From Flavobacterium piscis (GTDB taxonomy: Bacteria; Bacteroidota; Bacteroidia; Flavobacteriales; Flavobacteriaceae): DNA of 64,000 nt. Location: positions 124,001 to 188,000 of the forward strand of contig NZ_LVEN01000002.1 of the NCBI RefSeq assembly GCF_001686925.1, written 5' to 3'. Shown piece after piece: positions 34,945 through 43,062 of this stretch. The notes beneath the pieces were generated by a model. The model was not told where the DNA came from and made no database searches. It was given only the letters and a program-made list of their open reading frames with translations. Positions within the stretch are counted from its first letter, which is position 1. Every line of letters begins with the position of its first letter. The position numbers and the translations under genes are program-made.

Positions 34945-36501
34945 ATGAAAAAATTACATTTTATTATAAGTCTGTTCGTTTTAGCAATCGCAACAGGTTG
35001 CTCCAATGACAGTAATGGCAGCGATGTCGATGTCGATTCGATCGAAGCGCCAAAAAATATATCGGCACTCACCACTATTACCCAGGATAATTCTGGTAAA
35101 GTAACTTTTTTACCTAAAGGAGAAGGCGTAACACAATATCAGGTTAATTTTGGAGATGGAAGCCCAGTGTCCAATTATCTTTCGGCCGGAGCAACTGTAG
35201 CGCATACTTACAAAGAAGGTATTTACCAGGCTAAGATTATGGCAATGGGAATAAACGGAAAAATTACAGAAGTAACTCAGGAAGTTACCGTTTCATTTTT
35301 GGCACCAAGTAATCTGCAGGTAACATTAGCGCATGTAGTTGGAGATAATTTATCAGCAACTGTCAGTGCAAAAGCCAGTTTCGAAACCTATTTTCAGGTT
35401 TATTTTGGAGAAGGTATAAATGAAGTTCCTGTGGATTTTATGGAGGGTGAAACCATTAAACACACCTATGCCAATATAGGAACTTATGAAGTAAAAGTTG
35501 TCGCTTTAAGCGGAGGAAAAGCAACGACGGTACATACAGAATCAATTACAATTTCGAACCCAATTTTATTACCGGTTGATTTTGAGTCGGCTACGTTAAA
35601 TTATGCCTTTAATACTTTTGGAGGTGTCGCAACAGTTGTAGCCAATAATCCTAGTGTAGATGCCAGCAATGTAAGTGCAAAAGTGGCTAAATTGACTAAG
35701 CCGGCAGGTGCTGAGGTATGGGCAGGTTCTTTCTTAGAATTAGGAGAACCAATTAATTTTGCTACATTGAAAAAAATCAAAATAAAAGCCTGGTCACCAA
35801 AAGCGGGAATTGTGGTTAAAATGAAATTAGAGAATTTAGCCAATCCTGATATCAATGCCGAAGTAGATGTTACCAATACAGTAGCAAACAATTGGGAAGA
35901 ATTGGTATTTGATTTTTCAGCTGTTGATAACGCCAATAAATACCAAAGAGTAGTGTTGTTCTTTGATTTTGGAAATGCTGGAACCGGTGTCGATTATTAC
36001 TATGATGATATTCAGTTAACCTCAGGAGCAGAATCTCTGGTATTGCCGTTAACATTCGAATCAACAACCTTAACTTATGCTTACGGGAATTTTGGTGGTG
36101 CCGCAGCGGCCGTAGTGACAAATCCTGACAAATCGGGAATCAATACATCATCAACAGTAAGTGCTTTAACAAAAAACAATGGTGCCGAAGTTTGGGCAGG
36201 TTCCTCATTGGCACTTGAAACCGCTATTAATTTCTCAACATTTAAAAAATTAAAAATGAAAGTCTGGTCACCTCAGGCCGGAATTATTGTAAAATTTAAA
36301 TTAGAGAATTTAAACGATGCCTCTATAAACAAAGAGATTGATGCCACCACAACAGTTGCAAACGGTTGGGAAGAACTCATTTTTGATTTTAACGGAATTG
36401 TGAATGCCAATAATTATCAAAGGATAGTGCTTTTCTTTGATTTTGGAAACAACGGCACTGGTAAAACATACTATTTTGATGACATTAAACAATCCAACTA
36501 A
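34945..36501 (+). CDS. Surface glycan-binding lipoprotein with PKD domains and duplicated C-terminal module
   Basis: 518 residues with lipobox IATGC (Cys 19). Two PKD-like Ig modules (about 30-115 and 120-205, with YQVNFGDGSP and TYxxGxYxAK patterns) precede two near-identical ~150-residue modules (206-357 and 362-518). Shared blocks are the GAEVWAGS segment, KIKAWSPKAGI / KMKVWSPQAGI, NxWEELxFDF, and YQRxVLFFDFGNxGTG. The duplicate looks like a carbohydrate-binding module pair. Position four in the locus (after SusD) is the usual place of an SGBP. No enzyme signature. Confidence 0.82.
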   Translation: MKKLHFIISLFVLAIATGCSNDSNGSDVDVDSIEAPKNISALTTITQDNSGKVTFLPKGEGVTQYQVNFGDGSPVSNYLSAGATVAHTYKEGIYQAKIMAMGINGKITEVTQEVTVSFLAPSNLQVTLAHVVGDNLSATVSAKASFETYFQVYFGEGINEVPVDFMEGETIKHTYANIGTYEVKVVALSGGKATTVHTESITISNPILLPVDFESATLNYAFNTFGGVATVVANNPSVDASNVSAKVAKLTKPAGAEVWAGSFLELGEPINFATLKKIKIKAWSPKAGIVVKMKLENLANPDINAEVDVTNTVANNWEELVFDFSAVDNANKYQRVVLFFDFGNAGTGVDYYYDDIQLTSGAESLVLPLTFESTTLTYAYGNFGGAAAAVVTNPDKSGINTSSTVSALTKNNGAEVWAGSSLALETAINFSTFKKLKMKVWSPQAGIIVKFKLENLNDASINKEIDATTTVANGWEELIFDFNGIVNANNYQRIVLFFDFGNNGTGKTYYFDDIKQSN

Positions 36502-36514
36502 AATATAAGTAATC

Positions 36515-38173
36515 ATGCGTAAAATAATTATAAATATCGTGTCCGTACTTACGATTCTGCTTATGGTAGGCTGTCAGGAAGACGATTTAAAATTCGGGAA
36601 ATTACAAGCACCCACAAACCTTGTAATTACGGCCGAGATTGTAGGTAAAAGCGATGCAGATCCAAACGGAGATGGATCAGGATTAGTAAAGCTTGTCGCT
36701 ACGGCAAGTGATGCTATATCATATAAATATTCATTTAGCGACGGAACCTCACTAAATGCACCAACAGGTAAAATCGAAAAAAGATTTACCAAACCGGGGC
36801 TTAATACCTATACTGTAACTGTTATTGCGACAGGAACAGGAGGAATAGAAACGAACACCTCAATTGATGTTACTGTACAAAGTGATTTTAGCGATCCGGA
36901 GGCAGTAACGTTCCTAACAGGCGGAACTTCTAAAAAATGGTATTGGTCGGCTTCAGAGCCAGGACATTTGGGAGTAGGGCAAAATGATGGTGATGCAACC
37001 AAAAATTATTATGCTAATTATTATATGGCAGGACCTTTTGAAAAAGCAGCTTCGCCGGCAAGTAGTTGTTTGTATGATAATGTATTAACATTCTCTCTTG
37101 ATGGTGATGTAGTAAAATATCAATTAGATAATGGTGGTTCAACATTCTTCAATGCGTCTTTTGCAAGTGTAGCAGGAGGAAGCTCACCTGATGACGCTTG
37201 TTTGGCTTATGATGCAAGCGGAACAAAAATCGTATCTCTTAGTCCTTCAGAATCTGTTGTAATGAACAACCCTGATCATCTAACACAAACACGAGGAACG
37301 TCAATTAATTTCTCTGACGGTGGATTTATGGGTTATTATATAGGACAAAGTACCTATGAAATAATTTCGATAACAGCCAACAGAATGGTGGTAAGAGCCG
37401 TTATGGGCGGTAATCCTGCCTTGGCTTGGTATCATATTTTTACTACCACAAAACCTACTCAGGCGCCACCGGCTGATTATACAAAGTTAGTTTGGTTTGA
37501 TGAGTTTAATACAGACGGTGCTCCTGATGCTACAAAGTGGAATTACGATTTGGGCAGAGGAGACAATGGTTGGGGAAATAATGAAGAGCAAAACTATACC
37601 AACTCAGCAACAAACGTAATCGTTCAGGGTGGAAACTTAAAAATTACTGCTAAAAAAGAAGCGTCAGGAGGTGCTAATTATTCTTCAACCCGACTTAAAA
37701 CGGATGGTAAATTTAAATTCACCTATGGTAAAGTCGAGATAAAAGCCAAGCTTCCAACAGGCGTAGGAACCTGGCCGGCAATCTGGATGCTGGGTTCAAA
37801 TTATACTACTAAACCCTGGCCAGCTTGCGGAGAAATAGATATTATGGAACATGTGGGCAAAAATCAAAATGTTATTTTGAGTACGCTTCATTATCCCGGA
37901 CATTCAGGAGGACAAGGCAATACGGGGTCTAAAACAATACCAAATGTCTCAACAGAATTTCATGTTTATAAAGCAGTCTGGAGTCCTGCATCAGTAACTA
38001 CTTTTGTAGATGATGTTCAGATCCATTCTGTTCCTAACGATGGTACTTTACCTTTTAACAGTGACTTCTTCTTAATTTTGAATGTTGCAATGGGAGGTAA
38101 TCTAGGCGGTAATATTGATCCTGCTTTTACACAATCTTCTATGGAGGTTGACTATATAAGAGTATATCAATAG
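36515..38173 (+). CDS. GH16 family beta-glucanase lipoprotein (laminarinase-like)
   Basis: 552 residues. Lipobox LMVGC (Cys 20) followed by QEDD, an acidic signal consistent with surface export. A PKD-like domain (about 30-125) and a middle domain of unknown family (about 130-315, starting TGGTSKKWYWSASEPG) precede the GH16 catalytic domain (about 322-552). The catalytic motif EIDIME places nucleophile E440 and acid/base E445, with the laminarinase-type sequence LPTGVGTWPAIWMLG before it. GH16_3 members cut beta-1,3 or beta-1,3/1,4-glucans. It lies 13 nt after the SGBP gene. Confidence 0.92.
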   Translation: MRKIIINIVSVLTILLMVGCQEDDLKFGKLQAPTNLVITAEIVGKSDADPNGDGSGLVKLVATASDAISYKYSFSDGTSLNAPTGKIEKRFTKPGLNTYTVTVIATGTGGIETNTSIDVTVQSDFSDPEAVTFLTGGTSKKWYWSASEPGHLGVGQNDGDATKNYYANYYMAGPFEKAASPASSCLYDNVLTFSLDGDVVKYQLDNGGSTFFNASFASVAGGSSPDDACLAYDASGTKIVSLSPSESVVMNNPDHLTQTRGTSINFSDGGFMGYYIGQSTYEIISITANRMVVRAVMGGNPALAWYHIFTTTKPTQAPPADYTKLVWFDEFNTDGAPDATKWNYDLGRGDNGWGNNEEQNYTNSATNVIVQGGNLKITAKKEASGGANYSSTRLKTDGKFKFTYGKVEIKAKLPTGVGTWPAIWMLGSNYTTKPWPACGEIDIMEHVGKNQNVILSTLHYPGHSGGQGNTGSKTIPNVSTEFHVYKAVWSPASVTTFVDDVQIHSVPNDGTLPFNSDFFLILNVAMGGNLGGNIDPAFTQSSMEVDYIRVYQ

Positions 38174-38203
38174 ATTATAAATTAATTAGTAAGAATGAGG
38201 TGA

Positions 38204-38236
38204 GAAGGTCAGTTAAGGCTGGCCTTCTTATTTTAT
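38204..38236 (+). terminator. Hairpin between the two GH16 genes
   Basis: GAAGGTCAG pairs with CTGGCCTTC (one G-U) with a 6-nt loop, followed by TTATTTTATT. Its position 31 nt after the GH16 lipoprotein suggests partial or full termination before the last gene. Confidence 0.6.
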
Positions 38237-38254
38237 TAATTTTAAAATGATTGT

Positions 38255-39013
38255 ATGAAAAAAGTATTTGTATTACTAATGATCACCAGTTTTAGTTTTG
38301 CCCAAGAAGTAAAAAGAAAATTAGTCTGGGAAGAAAATTTTAATAAAAAAGAGGTTAATGAAACTTTTTGGAATTTTGAACTTGGCGATGGATGTCCAAA
38401 TTTATGTGGTTACGGAAATAACGAAAGACAGATTTACACCAAAACAAATCACGAATTCAAGGATGGAAATCTTATAATAGAAGCAAGAAAAGAAGGAAAT
38501 AAATATACCTCAACAAAAATAACCACAAAAGGCAAAAAAGAATTTAAATATGGCCGAATCGAAGCCAGGGCAAAATTACCAGTCGGGCATGGTTTGTGGC
38601 CGGCATTCTGGATGCTTGGAGCTAATATTGATGAGGTAAAATGGCCAAAAACAGGAGAAATTGACATTCTCGAATACATAGGAAGAGATCCGCATATGGT
38701 GTATACCACCTTGCACACGCAAGACAGCCACGGAAATACCATTAATACAAAAAGAACCCCTTTTCCTACCATCGAAGAAGGATATCATGTTTACGCAATT
38801 GAATGGACAAAAGATAAAATCGATTTTTTTGTAGATCAGACTTTAGTCTATACATTTAATCCAGAAGTAAAAAATGAAGATACCTGGCCATTTGATAAAC
38901 CATTTTATATTATCCTAAATTTGGCCATAGGAGGAAATTTTGGAGGTCCGGAAGTAGATGATAATGTGCTTCCTCAAAAATTTTATGTCGACTATGTCCG
39001 TGTTTATGAATAA
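38255..39013 (+). CDS. Secreted or periplasmic GH16 beta-glucanase
   Basis: 252 residues: signal peptide (cleavage near A16/Q17) and a single GH16 domain, without lipobox or T9SS C-terminal domain, so probably periplasmic. It has the EIDILE catalytic motif (E135 and E140), LPVGHGLWPAFWMLG before it and the FYVDYVRVYE C-terminus typical of laminarinases. Together with the surface GH16 it would cut imported oligosaccharides further. The hairpin before it may lower its expression relative to the upstream genes. Confidence 0.93.
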   Translation: MKKVFVLLMITSFSFAQEVKRKLVWEENFNKKEVNETFWNFELGDGCPNLCGYGNNERQIYTKTNHEFKDGNLIIEARKEGNKYTSTKITTKGKKEFKYGRIEARAKLPVGHGLWPAFWMLGANIDEVKWPKTGEIDILEYIGRDPHMVYTTLHTQDSHGNTINTKRTPFPTIEEGYHVYAIEWTKDKIDFFVDQTLVYTFNPEVKNEDTWPFDKPFYIILNLAIGGNFGGPEVDDNVLPQKFYVDYVRVYE

Positions 39014-39346
39014 GGATTTATGCCCATAAAAGTTTTATATTAATCAGACTTAAAGAGGTTAATTATTTGGTATTGACTTGTTTATGTCTGATTTTTTATG
39101 TTAAAAAAATAATCTTTTTTTTATTTTTTTTGATCATTTAGAGCCTGTAACTAAGTTTGTTCTGCAAAAATTAACGATTTATTGTTAATTATTCTTCATT
39201 TTGTTTGCTTTTTAAAATTATAATTTGTTAAATTTGGTCAGAATATTAACATAACATCATAACCCAAAAGATACGCCTATTATATAAAACTACTTTTTAG
39301 AAAAATTACTCCAAATTTTAAAACAGAACTAAAAAAAAGTAGTATT
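39014..39346 (+). other. 333-nt spacer with sigma-factor promoter
   Basis: No ORF. AATCAGAC (39042-39049) pairs with GTCTGATT (39086-39093) before a T-run, a weak large-loop terminator candidate for the GH16 gene. ATTAACGATTT (near 39170) also occurs upstream of susC (near 30175). The promoter of the sigma factor is described separately. Confidence 0.45.
39204..39236 (+). promoter_or_regulatory. Promoter of the ECF sigma factor
   Basis: TTTG at 39204-39207, spacer 21 nt, then TAAATTTG (TAnnTTTG) at 39229-39236. This is one of the best full matches in the window. Transcription would start near 39243, giving a leader of about 100 nt. Confidence 0.7.
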
Positions 39347-39931
39347 ATGGCTGATCTGCATATTCCAGACGCTCTATTAGTGAAAAATTATGTCGAAGGT
39401 AACGAAATGGCCTTATCGACATTAATTAAAAGACACGAGTCTAAGATATATGGATTTATATATTCTAAGATTGCTGATAGAGATATTTCAAACGATATTT
39501 TTCAAGACACTTTTATCAAGGTAATTAAAACCTTAAAAAGTAATTCCTATAATGAAGAAGGTAAATTTTTACCTTGGGTAATGCGTATATCTCACAATTT
39601 AATTGTAGATCATTTTCGTAAAACCAAAAAAATGCCAATGTACAGAGAGACAGAAGAGTTTTCGATTTTTTCTGTCATGTCAGATGATTCCCTAACAATT
39701 GAGAATAAAATGATCTTTGATCAGGTAGAAGTAGACTTAAAAAAGATAATCGAAGAACTTCCCGAAGATCAAAAAGAAGTATTGGTAATGCGCATGTATC
39801 AGGATATGAGTTTCAAGGAAATATCTGAAATTACAGGGGTTAGCATCAATACTGCACTGGGCAGAATGCGTTATGCACTAATGAATTTAAGAAAAATAAT
39901 TGACAAACATCAAATTATTTTAACCAACTAA
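39347..39931 (+). CDS. ECF-type RNA polymerase sigma factor
   Basis: 194 residues. Region 2 (about 13-85) has ERDIFQDTFIKVI-like recognition of the -10 and the VMRISHNLIVDHFRK motif; region 4 (about 125-185) has ELPEDQKEVLVMRMYQDMSFKEISEITGVSINTALGRMRYA. No FecR-like anti-sigma gene follows, unusual for Bacteroidota ECF factors. The house-type promoter upstream suggests constitutive or growth-dependent expression. The next ORF is a 47-residue protein 51 nt downstream. Confidence 0.92.
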   Translation: MADLHIPDALLVKNYVEGNEMALSTLIKRHESKIYGFIYSKIADRDISNDIFQDTFIKVIKTLKSNSYNEEGKFLPWVMRISHNLIVDHFRKTKKMPMYRETEEFSIFSVMSDDSLTIENKMIFDQVEVDLKKIIEELPEDQKEVLVMRMYQDMSFKEISEITGVSINTALGRMRYALMNLRKIIDKHQIILTN

Positions 39932-39982
39932 TACTATTTTGAGTAATAGTCCGTTATACTATAATAAAACATTTTTGATAGT

Positions 39983-40126
39983 ATGGCGAAAATTTACTCT
40001 AAAAAGGCATTAGCTTCTAAAGATTTAAAACCTAAAAAAGAAGTTGTTTCTTTTTTACTTAATTATTCACAAGCATTAACAATTGTGAAAATTGAAGATA
40101 AAAGTTTTGAAATTATAGCTAATTAA
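39983..40126 (+). CDS. 47-residue small protein downstream of the sigma factor
   Basis: An ATG-to-TAA frame that begins MAKIYSKKALASKDLKPKK and continues into a hydrophobic/aliphatic core (VVSFLLNYSQALTIVKI). Length is 47 residues, basic N-terminus, no membrane helix strong enough to predict. The frame sits 51 nt after the sigma factor stop and before a hairpin terminator, as a co-transcribed small gene would. I recall similar small flavobacterial ORFs but cannot verify this here. It could be a small anti-sigma-like regulator or an unrelated protein. Confidence 0.6.
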   Translation: MAKIYSKKALASKDLKPKKEVVSFLLNYSQALTIVKIEDKSFEIIAN

Positions 40127-40191
40127 ACAGCCCACTACATTTGTCGGATGTTTATTTCGAAAGAAAAACCAACTGGTCGTTTGGTTGAAAG

Positions 40192-40234
40192 CTCACTATT
40201 TGTATGCAAATACAGGTAGTGAGTTTTTTTTTTT
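40192..40234 (+). terminator. Terminator after sigma factor and small ORF
   Basis: CTCACTA/TAGTGAG outer arms with an inner TTTG/CAAA pairing, followed by 11 T residues. Another small hairpin AACCAA/TTGGTT lies just upstream (about 40167-40186). Confidence 0.82.
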
Positions 40235-40923
40235 ACTTACAATACTAAACGAATTGTTTTCAAAAATTAAAGATCAATTAAAAATCTCCTCAATTTGATA
40301 AAAACATTGCACTATGTTTTTAACACGATAATAAAAAAACAACTTCAATAATAGGGAACATAGCCAACGATTTTAACCGTTGGGACGCAATATATTCACA
40401 ATTCATTGCAGAATAAATTCCACTCTAAATTTTTGCACCAGAATTAGCATATTAATAGCCAGTTCCTTTATTCATATATCACTTAGAATTGATAAAAATT
40501 TGACAATAATTTTACAGGCATTTTGTTAAAGTTCTATATTTTATCTTAATATCAAATATTTATTTTATATTTAGCTTTGTTTTAGTTAAAAACCAGTTTT
40601 TTATTTAATAAAATAACTATATAGAAGAGGTTTGTGTATTAAAAACCTTTCAATAAGTAGAAAAATTCAATTTTTAATAATAACCAGATAGAAGTATAAC
40701 TAAAAAATAAGTATAACCAAAACCAAATCATCTATGGCCAAAAATTACCCTAACCAAGTTTCGTTTGTTGTTCACTTTAATATCTCATAAAATATTAAAA
40801 GAGATGAATATTTGTCGAATATTGATTTAAAAAAAAGTAAAACCTATTCTTTAAGCCAATATCGCAATTGTTCATTACAAGTAGTGCCCTTAAGCTATTT
40901 TAACAACCAAACTTAACCGAAAA
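40235..40923. other. About 690-nt gene-free region
   Basis: Strongly AT-rich with no credible ORF (an 18-codon ATG frame at 40734 is unsupported). It contains a small inverted repeat CCAACG/CGTTGG (40364-40383) followed by TTGGGACGCAATATATT (40380-40396), a 17-mer also found at 27231-27247. I see no clear promoter for the TPR gene and no tRNA- or riboswitch-like structure. An unannotated small RNA cannot be excluded. Confidence 0.45.
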
Positions 40924-41988
40924 ATGAAAAAGAATTTTAAGATCTTATTACTGCTCCTATCAATAAATGTAGGCGCATACGCTCAAAAAGAAGAAATAAA
41001 AGAAGCGCAATCTTATTACAGCAAAGGAAAAACCCAGGAAGCATTAGCTATTTTAAAGAAAATAGAATATCTAATAATAAATGCACCGGTTGAGGTAAAA
41101 TCAGATTTCTATTTTACAAAAGGCAATGTCTATAAAGACCTAGCAAGCAAAAATGTAGATGCCGCTGCTAATTTTGCTTTAGCAGTAGGAGCCTATCAGG
41201 ATGTATTATTGTATGAAAATGATTCTCAAATTTACAAATATGCTTTCAAGGCAAGTTTGGCTCTAAAAGAAATGAAATCCAAACTCGTAGACGGAGCTTA
41301 CAATGATTTCAAAGCAGAAAAATTCAAAGAAAGCGCCGATAAAAGTTATGAAGTTTACCTGTTCGATAAAAAAGATGTCCGAAACCTGTTTAATGCAGCA
41401 TCAGCCGCCTTTGCAGCAAAAGATTACAAATCTGCCATTAAGTATTTTGAAGAACTAAAAAGGCTAAACTATACAGGAGAAGTTGTTATTTTTTATGCGA
41501 CCAATAAAAAAACAAAACAAGAAGAAGCTTTTATTTCAATGAGTGCCAGAGAAGCGAGTATTCAGGAAGAACTCTACGAAAAACCGAGAAATGTAAATCC
41601 GCCATCAAAACAAGAAGAAATTCTGGTCTCTTTAGCGTTTTCTTATATGGAAACCAATGATTATTGTAGTGCCGAAAAATATTACGAAGACGCATTGCAA
41701 GTCAATCAAAATTGCATGACTTGCTATATCAACATGGCCTATGTCAAAATGCAATTTAGAAAAGAATTACAGGATCTTATGGGCACCTTAGGAAACAGCC
41801 CTGCCGAAATGCAGCAATATGATAAACTAGATGCCCAAAAAGACGATATTGTAAAAAGTGCAATTCCGTACCTAAAAAAGGCACTGAATATAGAACCAAA
41901 AAACGAAAGTGCTGCAAAATCACTTCTCGGTATCTACAGATCGTTAAACATGACAGGAGAATATAATGCCCTTAAAAGCAGTATGTAA
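40924..41988 (+). CDS. Exported TPR-repeat protein
   Basis: 354 residues with a signal peptide (about 1-20, ending GAYAQ) and no lipobox. TPR-like helices occur at about 22-60 (AQSYYSKGKTQEALAILKKIE), 140-175 (FNAASAAFAAKDYKSAIKYFEEL) and 235-350 (AFSYMETNDYCSAEKYYEDAL, NAMCTCYINMAYVKM, IPYLKKALNIEPKN). TPR proteins form scaffolds in the periplasm or at the envelope. The three Cys in the DYCSAEK...NQNCMTCY stretch are notable. No enzymatic domain. Stands alone after the long spacer. Confidence 0.82.
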   Translation: MKKNFKILLLLLSINVGAYAQKEEIKEAQSYYSKGKTQEALAILKKIEYLIINAPVEVKSDFYFTKGNVYKDLASKNVDAAANFALAVGAYQDVLLYENDSQIYKYAFKASLALKEMKSKLVDGAYNDFKAEKFKESADKSYEVYLFDKKDVRNLFNAASAAFAAKDYKSAIKYFEELKRLNYTGEVVIFYATNKKTKQEEAFISMSAREASIQEELYEKPRNVNPPSKQEEILVSLAFSYMETNDYCSAEKYYEDALQVNQNCMTCYINMAYVKMQFRKELQDLMGTLGNSPAEMQQYDKLDAQKDDIVKSAIPYLKKALNIEPKNESAAKSLLGIYRSLNMTGEYNALKSSM

Positions 41989-42009
41989 AAAATAAAAAAA
42001 ACTAAAGAC

Positions 42010-42040
42010 GAAGCTACCTAATAATCTTTTTGGTAGCTTC
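42010..42040. terminator. Hairpin overlapping the nth 3' end
   Basis: GAAGCTACC/GGTAGCTTC arms (9 bp) with a 13-nt loop, then TTCTTTTTT on the plus strand. It lies between the convergent TPR and nth genes and includes the nth stop codon (42014-42016). Confidence 0.65.
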
Positions 42041-42691
42041 TTCTTTTTTCATAGTTTCCTCTATCAGCGATTTTTTGCCAACAGTCCTTGTAATAATATC
42101 TTTATCCAGACTCCATCCCCTTGCAGGAGAATATTCGCGACCATACCAAATAATCTGAAGATGCAGATCATTCCATAAATCTCTCGGAAATAATCTTTTA
42201 GCATCTTTTTCAGTCTGTACCACATTTTTTCCGTTCGAAAGATTCCATCTTAGCATCAGCCTGTGAATATGAGTATCAACCGGAAAAGCCGGCACACCAA
42301 AAGCCTGAGACATCACCACACTTGCCGTTTTATGCCCCACAGCAGGTAATTCTTCAAGAGCTTCAAAACTCTGAGGCACTTTCCCGTCATATTTATCAAT
42401 CAGAATATGCGATAAACCATAAATTCCTTTCGATTTCATTGGCGACAAACCGCACGGGCGAATAATTTCTTTAATTTCCTCTATCGACATTTTTACCATA
42501 TCATACGGATTATCAGCCTTCGCAAAAAGAATAGGCGTAATCTGGTTCACACGCACATCCGTACATTGCGCAGAAAGCAAAACAGCAATCAACAACGTAT
42601 AAGGGTCTTTATGATCAAGCGGGATAGGTATAGTAGGGTAGAGTTGTTTTAACGTATTTATAACAAATTGTACGCGAGCTTCTTTATTCAT
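42014..42691 (-). CDS. nth: Endonuclease III-like DNA glycosylase lacking the Fe-S cluster cysteines
   Basis: 225 residues. The helix-hairpin-helix LPAVGHKTASVVM holds the catalytic Lys121, and PVDTHIHRL holds the catalytic Asp139, so the base-excision glycosylase/AP-lyase centre is intact. Escherichia coli Nth binds [4Fe-4S] with a C-terminal C-x6-C-x2-C-x5-C; here residues 186-203 read EYSPARGWSLDKDIIT and contain no Cys. Such cluster-free Nth forms exist in some lineages and still act on oxidised pyrimidines. The tail beyond 205 is short and charged. Convergent with the TPR gene. Confidence 0.92.
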   Translation of the reverse strand: MNKEARVQFVINTLKQLYPTIPIPLDHKDPYTLLIAVLLSAQCTDVRVNQITPILFAKADNPYDMVKMSIEEIKEIIRPCGLSPMKSKGIYGLSHILIDKYDGKVPQSFEALEELPAVGHKTASVVMSQAFGVPAFPVDTHIHRLMLRWNLSNGKNVVQTEKDAKRLFPRDLWNDLHLQIIWYGREYSPARGWSLDKDIITRTVGKKSLIEETMKKEEATKKIIR

Positions 42692-43062
42692 TTCCGTATT
42701 TTTAATCCCGTAAAAATAGCATAATTTTCATGATGTGCCTAATCCAGCTTTCGGTTGCAACTCCTCATTGTGGCAATAACATTTTTAAGCAATCTTATCG
42801 GAGTTTATCCCGAGGCTTCAGGAGTCGCTTTGCCAATGTGAAAAATGTAAAGTACCACAATTTCGTGGTTTTCACTTCAATCTGGGGCATGGAAAAAAGT
42901 CATAAGTTTTCAGTCGCAGTTTTCAGCACAAAGCTTTGCGAACTTTACATTAAAATGTATCACCAATTAAGAAAACTTGTATAAAAAACTTTGCGACCTT
43001 TGCGGTTAAAATTATACAGCATAATAAGAAAATCTAAAATCAGAAATCTAAAATAAAAAAAT
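42692..43062. repeat. Repeat-rich spacer upstream of bcp
   Basis: 371 nt with no credible gene; an 84-codon frame here consists of repeats and is rejected. It contains a CAGTCGCAGTTTTCAG unit (42910-42926, also seen near 47149), AAGCTTTGCGAACTT (42931-42945), TAAAAAACTTTGCGACCTTTGCGGT (start 42982, identical 25 nt at 43738) and AATCTAAAATCAGAAATCTA (43031-43050). Confidence 0.6.

Noticed and set aside
34945..39013. T9SS cargo signals in the PUL proteins
   Set aside because: Neither GH16 protein nor the SGBP ends in a CTD-like domain; they carry lipoboxes or end at the GH16 fold.
40235..40923. Long non-coding RNA or riboswitch in the 690-nt spacer
   Set aside because: No consensus core of any riboswitch or known RNA was recognised; only AT-rich sequence and one short dyad.
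42730..42984. 84-codon plus-strand ORF upstream of bcp
   Set aside because: It consists of spacer repeats (CAGTCGCAGTTTTCAG, AAGCTTTGCGAACTT) and has a Cys/Arg/Lys composition unlike the neighbours.
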